From Clostridia bacterium (GTDB taxonomy: Bacteria > Bacillota_E > SLMV01 > PUMD01), in the NCBI GenBank assembly GCA_003562655.1, contig PWUC01000220.1, positions 1 through 15,197 of the forward strand: a stretch of DNA of 15,197 nt, written 5' to 3'. Shown here piece by piece: positions 1 through 7,568 of the stretch (positions are counted from its first letter, which is position 1; every line of letters starts with the position of its first letter). A program made the position numbers and the translations under genes. The notes under the pieces were generated by a model. It was not told where the DNA came from. It made no database searches and saw nothing but the letters and a program-made list of their open reading frames with translations.

Positions 1-272
1 GCATGCCCAACCAGGGACTCACCCCGGTACTTCTCAGTGTCCTCCGCGAGCTCGCGGTAGGATATATCAAGCGCCATCTCCCTCATCTCAGCGACAGACA
101 TATGCACCACCAGAGGCTCTTCCGTATCGCGGGCGACAAAGAGCAGGCATGAGATCGACACGGCAAGCAGGATCAGCGCACCCCTTTGCCTGCGCATTGC
201 TCTCAGGGATCCGGTAGTCGCCAGTGCAAGGACTGCAATCACCAGTCCCACCCAACCGAGGACCATCAACAC
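1..272 (-). CDS. Membrane protein of unknown function, N-terminal part
   Basis: The leftward gene starts at GTG (272-270) and runs off the left edge, giving about 90 residues. AGGAGG lies 8 nt before the GTG. In-frame TTG and ATG codons follow immediately, but the spacing favours the GTG. Two hydrophobic segments are visible (about residues 3-19 and 31-47), joined by a short basic loop (RAMRRQR), followed by a soluble part. That part contains ISYRELAEDTEKYRGE, which resembles the 'Y-x-x-L-x-R-n-x-x-K-Y-x-G' stretch often seen in small secreted or membrane proteins of Gram-positives. No function can be assigned. It is divergent from the riboflavin transporter unit at 338-1156 and shares the upstream gap. 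Coding is supported by the ribosome site, the unbroken frame and the hydrophobic pattern. Confidence 0.65.
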   Translation of the reverse strand, partial: MLMVLGWVGLVIAVLALATTGSLRAMRRQRGALILLAVSISCLLFVARDTEEPLVVHMSVAEMREMALDISYRELAEDTEKYRGESLVGH

Positions 273-337
273 TTTCCAGCCCTCCTTTCCGTACGACCGG
301 GAAACGGGTTCGTCCACCAATGAGGCGCGAGTCGATA

Positions 338-366
338 TTGCATGTGGGAGCCGGTAGCATTATAAT
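338..366 (+). promoter_or_regulatory. Sigma-A-type promoter of the FMN riboswitch/ribU unit
   Basis: TTGCAT (338-343) and a perfect TATAAT (361-366) are separated by exactly 17 nt. This places transcription start near 373, about 20 nt upstream of the riboswitch aptamer. The promoter is seen directly; its use is inferred. Confidence 0.8.
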
Positions 367-388
367 AATGACAAATCACCAATACAGT

Positions 389-563
389 TAACAATCTTCG
401 GGGTCGGGTGAGTCAATTCCTTGATGATTCCCAACCGGTGGTGAAGCACAGCATGTGCCAGCCCACGAACTGCGTCATGCAGTAGAACTGGTGAGACTCC
501 AGTGCCGACGGTATAGTCCGGACGGGAGGAGATTGCGTGTTGCCGTGACACCCCAGATTGTTA
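389..563 (+). promoter_or_regulatory. Predicted antiterminator helix competing with P1 and with the terminator
   Basis: TAACAATCT (389-397) is perfectly complementary over 9 bp to AGATTGTTA (555-563), which is the 5' arm and loop of the terminator. The 5' strand includes the six bases that form P1 with 530-535, so P1 (FMN bound) and this helix (FMN free) cannot coexist. The complementarity is seen in the sequence; the switching role is inferred. Confidence 0.6.
392..535 (+). ncRNA. FMN riboswitch (RFN element)
   Basis: This is the FMN-sensing aptamer controlling the riboflavin transporter downstream. The conserved RFN blocks occur in order: ATCTTCGGGG at the 5' side, GGGTGA, ACCGGTGGT, then ACTGGTGAGACTCC, GCCGACGGTATAGTC and GGACGGGAGGAGA at the 3' side. 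Helix P1 is formed by CAATCT (392-397) with AGATTG (530-535). The arm after GGGTGA is longer than in the shortest examples. In the known family, FMN binding stabilises P1 and allows a downstream terminator to form, turning off riboflavin synthesis or uptake genes. Here a terminator and ribU follow directly, so FMN should repress uptake. Confidence 0.95.
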
Positions 564-580
564 TCTGGGGCTTCTTTTTT
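551..580 (+). terminator. Riboswitch-controlled intrinsic terminator
   Basis: CCCCAGAT (551-558), loop TGTT and ATCTGGGG (563-570) form a perfect 8-bp hairpin followed by CTTCTTTTTT. It lies between the FMN aptamer and ribU, the classic position for attenuation in Bacillota. Confidence 0.93.
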
Positions 581-607
581 GGGCCCCGAATAACGGGAGG
601 GAAGACC

Positions 608-1156
608 GTGAAGACTTCTACCAAACAGATGGTGGCCATCGCCTTCTTCGGTGCACTGGCCGTAGTATTGATGTGGTTTCCCAAGTTTCCGCTGCTTCCG
701 GCCGTACCGTTCATGAGCTATGACTTCAGCGATGTACCCGTACTGATAGGAACCTTCTCCCTTGGACCCGCGGCCGGTTTCTTCATCGTCACCATCAAGA
801 ACATCCTGTACTTCATCACCCGAAGCCGCAGCGGGCTGATCGGCACGTACATGAACTGGAGCACCACCCTCATATTTGCGGTGGTAGCGGGTCTCGTCTA
901 TCACTACCTGAAGCGCAGCCGCTGGGGAGCGCTTTGGGGCATGGTCCTGGGAACGGTTCTGTTCACCGTCGTTGCGGTGGTCAACAACATCTACATCGCC
1001 CTGCCGGCCTGGGGCATCCCCACGGAGCAGATCGCTCCACTGGTGACCTCGGCCGTGATACCGTTCAACTTGCTGCGCGGGCTTATAAGCACCATCATGA
1101 CCATGCTCCTGTATCGCAGAAGCGCTGATCTGATCCGCAAGCAGCTTCGTCTCTGA
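608..1156 (+). CDS. ribU: Riboflavin ECF transporter, substrate-binding S component RibU
   Basis: This is a 182-residue integral membrane protein that captures riboflavin for an energy-coupling-factor transporter. It begins at GTG (608-610), 7 nt after GGGAGG (595-600). The reading frame stays open further upstream but only through the riboswitch and terminator, so the GTG is the real start. The protein has about six hydrophobic helices. An N-terminal helix carries small residues (IAFFGALAVVLM) as in S components that dock on EcfT, followed by the RibU-like segment YDFSDVPVLIGTFSLGP and a downstream IKN motif. Length and motifs fit RibU. The FMN riboswitch in front supports riboflavin as substrate. 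No EcfA, EcfA' or EcfT gene is in the window, so it presumably shares a general ECF module encoded elsewhere. It appears to be a single-gene transcription unit. Confidence 0.92.
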   Translation: MKTSTKQMVAIAFFGALAVVLMWFPKFPLLPAVPFMSYDFSDVPVLIGTFSLGPAAGFFIVTIKNILYFITRSRSGLIGTYMNWSTTLIFAVVAGLVYHYLKRSRWGALWGMVLGTVLFTVVAVVNNIYIALPAWGIPTEQIAPLVTSAVIPFNLLRGLISTIMTMLLYRRSADLIRKQLRL

Positions 1157-1169
1157 AACTGGCCCAGGA

Positions 1170-1196
1170 GGTGGGGGAGAGCGAATCTCCCCCGCC
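1170..1196 (+). terminator. GC-rich hairpin after ribU, possible terminator
   Basis: GGT plus GGGGGAGA (1170-1180), a GCGAA loop and TCTCCCCC plus GCC (1186-1196) form a stem of about 11 bp including one G-U pair, 13 nt after the ribU stop. There is no T-run after it, so efficient intrinsic termination is uncertain. Confidence 0.45.
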
Positions 1197-1665
1197 CTGA
1201 CCTGCAGTGTGAGGAAACACAGAGCGCGAAAAGCTCGTCTCCCCTCTCAATATGGTCCCACAGCGCCTTCCAACGTCTGGCAGCCTTCAAACCCACCAGC
1301 GAGGTCAAATGCACACATGAGGATGCGCAGCAGGACAGAAGCAGTGAGTAGTGCAGTTCTCCTCAGCGCTGCATCCGGAAGAACTCTCCCCCATGTTCAG
1401 GCTGCGATGTGAGACTGCATCCCGCGTACCGTGGGCAGAGGACGCATCACCGCAACTGTCACGGCTAGCCGGCCCAGCCGGCATGGATGTGATCCTGCTG
1501 ACCAGATAGGCCGGGTGCGTATCGCCCCGGTGGAGCTCACAGTCCAGGTGCCGGAGGACTCCTGGAGCAGGCCCGTCGCGGGATTCCTCACTGCCGCCCA
1601 ACATCAGGCAGAGCGGGCCAGGGGCCGGTCGGCCATCCATATCCTCATGCTCCCGACATCAGAGG
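1197..1665. other. Long gap with no recognisable gene
   Basis: This stretch of nearly 470 bases separates the convergent ribU and CocE-family genes. Several short open frames exist on both strands, but none has a good ribosome binding site or a product I recognise. On the plus strand, two frames around 1460-1690 read fairly smoothly in succession (LSRLAGPAGMDVILLTR ending at a TAG, then VRIAPVELTVQVPEDSW in another frame). This might be a decayed gene, but I could not match it to a family. No T-rich terminator was seen for the leftward gene. Confidence 0.4.
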
Positions 1666-3477
1666 TCAGCTGCCGATCACCGGCATGATCACATGCGACG
1701 GGTATTCGGGACTGTGGTGTATCGTGTTTGTGGCGATATCGACCCGCCTGTGCTGCCCAACCGGCTCCCCGGTGTTGGGGTTCAGGTCAAAGCGAGGCCA
1801 GTTGCTGCTGGATATGTCCAGTCGTATCCTGTGACCCGGGGCAAAATACAGGGCCGTGGGCGGCAGCTGCACCCTCACCTCCACCACCTCGCCCTGGGTC
1901 ATGAGCACCGATTCCGGTGAGTGCCGATAGCGCGCCCGCCTTATCCCATCGGTCACGTTCAGGGCCACACCATCCCGGAAGTCCTCGTTCGGCGGGTAGA
2001 CGTCCACCAGCTTCACCGTGAAGTCGGTATCCGGGGCACTGGACGAAACATACAGTACTGCCTCCACCGGCCCCGTCATCTCCACCCCCTTCTGCAGGGG
2101 TGGAGTCTGGAATACGCATACATCTCCCCGGCTGGAAAGTGGAAGATCGTCGCCGTGACCAAGGTGAGGCCGTGCCCGCTGGTCGAAGCCCCCGGCCTCC
2201 ATCTTCAGCTCAAAGATCGAGGAGAGAGGTCCGCCCACCGTCGGTACCGGATCGAGGGGATTGTACCGGTAGGTCGTCGAATCCGGGCCCTCCTTCGGAG
2301 GTGCAGGGTCCAGGCCACCGTCCCCACACAGATAGAAAGGCTGGTAGTCGGTCCGCGCCAGGGGCCACTCCTCCTCGCTCCGCCAGTATCCACCGACATC
2401 CACGGCAACGTCCCCCTCGTTGCGAACCTGCCTCCCGCTTCCTCCGCCCATCACAAAGATGCTCACCGGGGGGCGGTCCAGGATTCCCGTGTCAATGTCC
2501 CTGAGGGTCTGGTCAAACCAGGCCAGACGCAGCTCGTTCCACTCGATGGCAGCCTCCGCACCAAAATGGGCCTCGCCGCTGCTCGGATCCTCCAGCGTCC
2601 GTCCACCGTGAGTCCAGGGACCCATGATCAACCGTACGGGGCTATTCTGCCGCCGGCTCAACTCCCCGTAGGCCCAGGACATTACGTGAGAATGGGAGTC
2701 ATACCAACCGCTGGCCAGGTACCGCGGTACATCGGGCATCTGTTCCCAGCTGTCCTCGGCCCAGGGACCGGGCCGTCGCCACCATTCATCCAGATCGCCC
2801 CGGGTGCTGATCTGGATCACATGGTCCTCGTACTCCGGCAGGTGACAGAGGGGGGTCTGTCCCCGGCGTACCGGGGCCCGGGCCAGCCACTGCTGCACGT
2901 CCTCGTTGGCCTTCTCCAGCACCTGTCGAAGCGGCCGGTCCCGCAGGGCTGCGGGGCTCAGGGTGGCCTGGTGAAAGATCCAGGCGACCATGCTCTGGCG
3001 CAGGGCCCCGCCCTGGCGGATCCGCCCATCGTAGTTGTTGGAAAATCCCTGGTTCATGAACTGGGATCCCAGATGGGGAGGATTGCTCATGGCGAGACCG
3101 GCCTGGTTCATGGAGCTGTACGAGGTCCCCATGGTCCCTATTCTGCCATTGCACCAGGGCTGCTCCCCAATCCAAGCACAGGTGTCATGGCCGTCGGGGA
3201 CATCAGCGGGACCGAAGGGATCCAGCTGCCCCTCGGAATCGTAGCGTCCACGGACGTCCTGGGCCACCACCACGTATCCCCTGCGGGCGAAAAAGCGGCA
3301 GTCCGACGCCAGCCCAACCCCCGTCCGGTCATAGGGGGTTCGCTCCAGGATGACCGGGTGTTGCCCGGGCAGAGGCTCTTCCTCCCGGGCGGGAAAGTAG
3401 ATATCACAGGCAAGGCTCACCCCGTCCCGCATGGGGATCATGACACGGCTCTTGCGGACGATGTCAAAATGTCGCAC
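1666..3477 (-). CDS. CocE/NonD family (X-Pro dipeptidyl-peptidase S15-like) acyl hydrolase
   Basis: This 603-residue soluble serine hydrolase belongs to the family of cocaine esterase, glutaryl-7-ACA acylase and X-Pro dipeptidyl peptidases, which cleave ester or amide bonds. It starts at GTG (3477-3475), 9 nt after AAGGAG. The N-terminal alpha/beta-hydrolase core shows MIPMRDGVSLACDIYFP (about residues 13-29), DVRGRYDSEG (74-83) and the nucleophile motif GTMGTSYSS with Ser119. The last position of the usual G-x-S-Y-x-G is Ser here. Candidate acid and base are Asp260 in SGWYDSH and His290 in GPWTHGG. The final 180 or so residues form the family's C-terminal jelly-roll domain. Length is normal for the family. 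The true substrate cannot be read from sequence. Neighbouring M24, M20 and M19 peptidase genes make a peptide or N-acyl amino-acid substrate plausible, though an ester is also possible. Confidence 0.9.
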   Translation of the reverse strand: MRHFDIVRKSRVMIPMRDGVSLACDIYFPAREEEPLPGQHPVILERTPYDRTGVGLASDCRFFARRGYVVVAQDVRGRYDSEGQLDPFGPADVPDGHDTCAWIGEQPWCNGRIGTMGTSYSSMNQAGLAMSNPPHLGSQFMNQGFSNNYDGRIRQGGALRQSMVAWIFHQATLSPAALRDRPLRQVLEKANEDVQQWLARAPVRRGQTPLCHLPEYEDHVIQISTRGDLDEWWRRPGPWAEDSWEQMPDVPRYLASGWYDSHSHVMSWAYGELSRRQNSPVRLIMGPWTHGGRTLEDPSSGEAHFGAEAAIEWNELRLAWFDQTLRDIDTGILDRPPVSIFVMGGGSGRQVRNEGDVAVDVGGYWRSEEEWPLARTDYQPFYLCGDGGLDPAPPKEGPDSTTYRYNPLDPVPTVGGPLSSIFELKMEAGGFDQRARPHLGHGDDLPLSSRGDVCVFQTPPLQKGVEMTGPVEAVLYVSSSAPDTDFTVKLVDVYPPNEDFRDGVALNVTDGIRRARYRHSPESVLMTQGEVVEVRVQLPPTALYFAPGHRIRLDISSSNWPRFDLNPNTGEPVGQHRRVDIATNTIHHSPEYPSHVIMPVIGS

Positions 3478-3555
3478 TGGAGGTCACTCCTTCCGATCAC
3501 CGATCTGTTTACCTGCTTTCCGCCTGTGGGGCTGAAACCCTGCAAACTCAGCCAG

Positions 3556-3578
3556 ATCACCGAACAGCCCCCGGTGAT
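3556..3578 (-). other. Small hairpin between the M24 relic and the CocE-family gene
   Basis: ATCACCG (3556-3562) and CGGTGAT (3572-3578) form a 7-bp stem around a 9-nt loop, with no T-run on either side. It could be a weak terminator for the relic upstream or part of the leader of the 3477 gene. The role is unknown. Confidence 0.25.
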
Positions 3579-3694
3579 ATGATCAAGCCCTGATTGCAGT
3601 GTTAAAGGTACATGGCCCCGGCCCCGACCTGTTCCCGGCAGCTCCGATGATGACCGGGCTGAGCAGGCGCCCCGTAGCACCTGTGGCTTCCCCC

Positions 3695-4423
3695 TCAGTT
3701 CAACCTGACGATGTCGAAGCTTCGTCAGAGTGGTCAGGGGCTCACACCCCGGGCGAGTGATCAGGATCGCATCGAAGTTCGCCGAACCCGATCTCATAGT
3801 AGGGAACCTCCACACAGAGCAGTATCCCTTCCCAGAACCGTACCACCAGTGGCAGAGATCATGGGCCGCTCGTACACAGCAGGCCGATACCGTGACCACA
3901 GTGATGCCGCTCAAAGTGCCCCAGCGCGGCCCCGCGCACGGCGGCCGTGATCACTTCAAAGACCTGGTCTGCCCGAACGCCGGGCTGGATCATCTCGAGG
4001 GCTGCCTCGTGTCCGGCAAGCAATGCCGCCTGATACTCGAGCTGCCGGTCCGTCGCAGGACCCACAAACACGCACCTGAAGATGTCTGAGCGGAGCATAC
4101 CCCTATGTCGAACCGGAGAATATCACCCGCCCTGATCCGTCTGCGCGTCGGCAGGGCGTGGGGAAAGCACTCCGCTCACCTGACCCCCAACTACGGTAGT
4201 CTCCTGCCAGGCACCGTGCTCGATGAGGGTCTTCTGAAAAGAGGCAGGCCAGTTCCAGCTCGGGGATCCCCTCGTCGAGGGCAAGCAGGGCATTGCGGTA
4301 GCCCTCTTCTACGGCCTCGACCGCCCGGCGCAGTGCATCGACGTCGTCGGGCATCTTCTGCATCCGACAGCATAGTAGGGAAGCTGACGTCAGCTCGATC
4401 TGGGCGGGCCAATTCTCGCGCAC
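3695..4423 (-). pseudogene. M24 metallopeptidase (Xaa-Pro peptidase/creatinase-like) catalytic domain, multiply frameshifted
   Basis: The relic is read by joining frames. A first frame from about 4423 gives IELTSASLLCCRMQKM and DDVDALRRAVEAVEEGYRNA up to ELELACLF. The next gives KTLIEHGAWQETTVVGG, then GERSAF, then HALPTRRRIRAGDILRFDIG. Next come the frame with SDIFRCVFVG and GHFERHHCGHGIGL, the frame with VYERPMISATGGTVL, and the frame with CVEVPYYEIGFGEL. It closes with DAILITRPGCEPLTTL and a probable end SFDIVRLN at the TGA 3695-3697. These are the M24 'pita-bread' metal-ligand blocks (Asp in FDIG, Asp in SDI, His in GHGIGL, Glu in VEVPYY). The region with the last Glu (normally near E-D-A-I-L) appears deleted near 3773. 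Shifts lie near 4237, 4179, 4160, 4100, 3880, 3831, 3773 and 3720. The Creatinase_N domain upstream was not recovered. No functional product is expected unless the lesions are sequencing errors. Confidence 0.88.
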
Positions 4424-4676
4424 GCGGAGCCTCCTGCGCGGCGATATGCCGGCCGCAGTACAGAGGGGGCAGGCTCCGCTGACCGGTCAGGAACCGGGGT
4501 CTCGCCAGGCCCTGGCGCCCATCGGCCTCGACCCCAGCACGGGGCTCTCAAGACCGGAAGATGCCCGCACATATCTATTGTGCAGCAATGTCCCCAATCG
4601 TCAGCCCCGGGTGGCAGGAGTGGACTGCGCCATGTAGAAGCATCTCATACAGCTACCCGAAAGAGGGTGAAGCCAG

Positions 4677-6050
4677 GTGCGGGAAAACGACAGACCCAAC
4701 CTTTGCGAACCTGCCGAAGTGACAGCTCTCAGAAGAGAGCTGGACGCCGAAATCGATGCATTGATACCCCGCCTCATTGAGCTCAACGACTGGATGTATC
4801 ACAACCCGGAACCCGGTTTCGTCGAGTTTGAGGCAGCAGAGAGGCTGACCGATGAACTGAAGACCGCCGGCTTCGATGTGCAGATGGGCGTCCCCGGCCT
4901 CGAGGAGGTCTGGCCCGAATTTGACCGGCTGAAGTATGCGGCCGGACTGCCGGAGAACTATGATGGCCCGCCGGGACTGCCGACGGCCTTCAAGGCCAGG
5001 TACAGGGGCAAGACCGAGTCGCCGGTGATCGCAATCGTGGTGGAATACGATGCGCTGCGCGGCGACCCTCCCTTCCACGGCTGCCAGCACAATATGCAGG
5101 GTCCGGTGGGAATCGGCGCAGGTATCGCCCTGGCGAGGATCATGGACCGGCACTGCCTGCCCGGAAGTGTCTGGATCATCGGGGCCCCGGCCGAGGAGGT
5201 CGGCCCCCCGACCAAGGCGGCCCTGGTCCGGGCGGGTTACGTGGATGGTGTGGATTTCGCCATGAGAAGCCACGGCACCGACCGAGACAACGAGACGGCC
5301 CTGTATCCCGGGGGCTTCTCTCCCAGGCACATCGAGGAGCTCAAGTACACCTTCTACGGCAAATCAGCCCACGCCCAGGTCCCTTGGGACGGCATCAGTG
5401 CCCTCGATGCGGTCATGCTCCTGTTCCACGCCATGGAGATCCTGAGAGAGCACTCCGAGCCCCAGTTCCGGTTTCACGGAGTGGTGACCGATGGCGGTGT
5501 GGCCCCCAACATCGTCCCGGAGATGGCCTCAACGGCGATCTGGATAAGGCATCTGATCGATGAGACCCCCGTGGGATCGGTCAGCCCGACGAGGGCCCGG
5601 GAGATGATCGAGGCGAAGGTGGCGCAGATGCACGACGCCGCCAGGGGGGCAGCCCTGGCGACGGGTACCACCGTTGACATTGATCACACCGGCTCCTACG
5701 TGCCCTCCGTCTCCGTGGGAGCGTTTCACCGGCTCCAGTTCGAGTATGCGGTGCAATACGGAGGCACCAACCTCGCCCAGAAGAGGGTGCCCAAGGCCTT
5801 CGAGGAGACCGGGTTCATGTCCCTGGAAGTACCTGGACTGCACGTTAGTATGGGGGTAGAGGGGATCACGAAGACGACCGGACACTCCCAGGAAAGTGCC
5901 GATGTGACCATCACCCCGGAAGGCCACAGGGCGCTGGAGCTGCTGACCAGGGTGATGGCAGCGGTCGGGCTCCGGCTGGTCATGGATCCCGACGTGCGAA
6001 AGGAAATCAAGGAGGAGCATGCCGGCTGGCTCGACAAATACGGCAAGTGA
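4677..6050 (+). CDS. M20 family (M20D-like, AbgB-type) metallo-amidohydrolase/peptidase
   Basis: This 457-residue cytosolic metal-dependent hydrolase is of the AbgB/amidohydrolase branch, whose members cleave amide bonds of N-acyl amino acids, aminobenzoyl-glutamate or small peptides. It begins at GTG (4677-4679) after the ribosome site GAGGGTG. Family features are LNDWMYHNPEPGFVEFEA (about 36-53), VEYDALRG (122-129), CQHN (136-139) with metal-binding Cys136 and His138, APAEE with catalytic Glu173/ligand Glu174, SHG with His199, the dimerisation-domain start YGKSAHAQVPWDG, APNIVPEMA, and a C-terminal ligand candidate His403 in TTGHSQ. The usual G-x-C-G-H-N reads F-H-G-C-Q-H-N, so two glycines next to the metal site are replaced. 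This hints at an altered substrate but keeps the ligands. It is transcribed alone, divergent from the M24 relic, and ends at a strong terminator. The exact substrate is unknown. Confidence 0.9.
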   Translation: MRENDRPNLCEPAEVTALRRELDAEIDALIPRLIELNDWMYHNPEPGFVEFEAAERLTDELKTAGFDVQMGVPGLEEVWPEFDRLKYAAGLPENYDGPPGLPTAFKARYRGKTESPVIAIVVEYDALRGDPPFHGCQHNMQGPVGIGAGIALARIMDRHCLPGSVWIIGAPAEEVGPPTKAALVRAGYVDGVDFAMRSHGTDRDNETALYPGGFSPRHIEELKYTFYGKSAHAQVPWDGISALDAVMLLFHAMEILREHSEPQFRFHGVVTDGGVAPNIVPEMASTAIWIRHLIDETPVGSVSPTRAREMIEAKVAQMHDAARGAALATGTTVDIDHTGSYVPSVSVGAFHRLQFEYAVQYGGTNLAQKRVPKAFEETGFMSLEVPGLHVSMGVEGITKTTGHSQESADVTITPEGHRALELLTRVMAAVGLRLVMDPDVRKEIKEEHAGWLDKYGK

Positions 6051-6136
6051 GCCCTACCGAGCCGCCCGACGGGGACAGGAACGTGCGCTGAGGTGATGAA
6101 TCCTGTTCGAATGGCGAAATGAGCCGGTGTCGGCGG

Positions 6137-6178
6137 AGCGCCCGTCTTCGGAGTATGGTCCGAAGGCGGGCGCTTTTT
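6137..6178 (+). terminator. Strong intrinsic terminator of the M20 gene
   Basis: AGCGCCCG-T-CTTCGGA (6137-6152), loop GTATGG, then TCCGAAG-G-CGGGCGCT (6159-6174) form a 16-bp stem with one T-G pair. It is followed by a T-run (TTTTT from the stem end), 86 nt after the M20 stop. Confidence 0.93.
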
Positions 6179-6407
6179 GTCTGACCGGTCGTCCTCTTCC
6201 CCGGCCCTCGCAGACCTCAACAGAGACATTGTTTGTGGCGCTGCCAAAGCTGCAGGGGCCCGCCCGGGCCCAGGTTTTCTTTCTCTGCGCGAGCTTCGCC
6301 GCGCACGATCTGTCGGTCTCGGCCCGGTATGGATTTCCTCCAGGCGATCTCTCGGTACCCAGGAACTCGGCAACAGCGAGGCCGATGCGTCAAACCGCCC
6401 CACACCT
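6179..6407. other. Gap downstream of convergent genes, no gene seen
   Basis: The rest of the 357-base gap between the M20 stop and the stop of the leftward 344-aa gene holds no credible ORF. A GGGCCC-containing hairpin near 6260 has no T-run. The 6137-6178 hairpin lacks a T-run on the minus strand, so no clear terminator serves the leftward gene. Confidence 0.4.
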
Positions 6408-7442
6408 CTAACCCAGCAGTTCCTTCAGCTCCGCAATGCTGTTGTCATAAAACAGAGTGATCACGCCGTCAGCCGGCACCCGATCGCAGAGAAAGCCCGA
6501 GCGATACAGCTCCCTCGCCAGCGCCCTGCGGCAGTACCGCCAGAAGTGCATCATCATGTTCTCCGGCTCAACTCCCTGCCGGCCCGAGGTGGTGGATCGC
6601 AGACACTCGGTGATCTGCTCCAGTCTGTCCGAGTAGAAGCGGTAACATCTGTCCGAAATCCGTCTCACGGCCGGCAGGTAGAACTGAAAGGTCTCATCAT
6701 CCACCAGGGCAGTGGTCAGTTCTCCATCTCGAAAGAGACCCACCTGTTCAGCCATCTGCTCAAGGGCATCGCTCTGCAGGATTCCCCCGACGAGCATGGC
6801 ATAGGAGTCGGTCAGGTGCCTCAGCAGGTCACTTCTGTAGGCTCTCAGCTCATCCGCCGAATGGATCTGGCCCACAATGCTGAGGTAGCTCTTTCCCCCG
6901 GGGCCGATGAAGATCGCGGTGTACTTCTCTCCCCGTAGAACAGACTTGTTCTGAAGGTCGGCTCCCAGGGAAACTGCCGCGTCGCACACCTCGTCAAAAT
7001 CAACCTTGCTCTGGGCATATCTGCCGGAGCGGTTCTTCCAATCCACCGCTGCGTTGGCTTCCCGCAGCAGTTTCGCGGGGCCTTGCCCTGCACCGACAAT
7101 GCCCCCGAGGAAGTTCCTGAGTTCCGGAGAGGCCTCTCTCAACTCTGAGCCGGAGTCGATCAGAACCTCGGCCAGATCCCTGCCCAGGGAGGACACCAGC
7201 GAGACCACCTCCCTGATATCGTCTTCGAGAAAGACTGCCGTGTTCAGCCTCAGCAAACCATCCTCTTCCGACACAACGTGCATGTCTTTCAGTTCAGCCA
7301 GCATCTGCTCACTGACTTCAGCCGTGCAAACCGCAGAGGTGGCGATCCCTGCAACCAATTCGAGGTATTCAGGCGTCAGGGTGGCCCTGATCTTGCCGGC
7401 GATCTTTCCCGCATAGCTGGCAATGACAGGTCTCAGCAGCAT
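6408..7442 (-). CDS. Uncharacterised 344-aa soluble protein
   Basis: I do not recognise this protein. It starts at ATG (7442-7440), 9 nt after AAGGAG. The open frame extends 33 codons further upstream but without a ribosome site. The sequence is soluble and mostly helical, with no signal peptide or membrane helix. Residues about 20-75 (YLELVAGIATSAVCTAEVSE, then LAELKDMHVV, EEDGLLRLNTAVF) look like a winged-helix fold: helix, turn, helix, then a beta-hairpin wing. A central segment, EKYTAIFIGPGGKSYLSIVG, could be a strand-loop element. The C-terminal half is rich in Arg, Tyr and Glu helices and includes ENMMMHFWRYCRRALARELY. It lies 126 nt downstream of the MazG-like gene with no terminator between them, so the two are probably co-transcribed. 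A DNA-binding regulator is a guess only. Confidence 0.8.
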   Translation of the reverse strand: MLLRPVIASYAGKIAGKIRATLTPEYLELVAGIATSAVCTAEVSEQMLAELKDMHVVSEEDGLLRLNTAVFLEDDIREVVSLVSSLGRDLAEVLIDSGSELREASPELRNFLGGIVGAGQGPAKLLREANAAVDWKNRSGRYAQSKVDFDEVCDAAVSLGADLQNKSVLRGEKYTAIFIGPGGKSYLSIVGQIHSADELRAYRSDLLRHLTDSYAMLVGGILQSDALEQMAEQVGLFRDGELTTALVDDETFQFYLPAVRRISDRCYRFYSDRLEQITECLRSTTSGRQGVEPENMMMHFWRYCRRALARELYRSGFLCDRVPADGVITLFYDNSIAELKELLG

Positions 7443-7568
7443 GTGGCTCAACTCCTTAGAATGAATGCAAGCCCGGTAAGCGCCTTCAGAAACGGGCCCA
7501 GACAGCGAACACCCCGCCCTGCGGCCTCCCGAGCCGATCATGAAGCCGCTGCACGGATCTGCAGGGGC

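Noticed and set aside
455..607. Upstream extension of the ribU reading frame
   Set aside because: The extension runs through the FMN aptamer and terminator. The ribosome site at 595-600 fixes the start at the GTG 608.
1921..3582. Plus-strand open frame of 553 codons opposite the CocE-family gene
   Set aside because: It is the antisense shadow of a gene with clear serine-hydrolase motifs. The reading is Pro/Arg/His-rich with no recognisable domain and no ribosome site.
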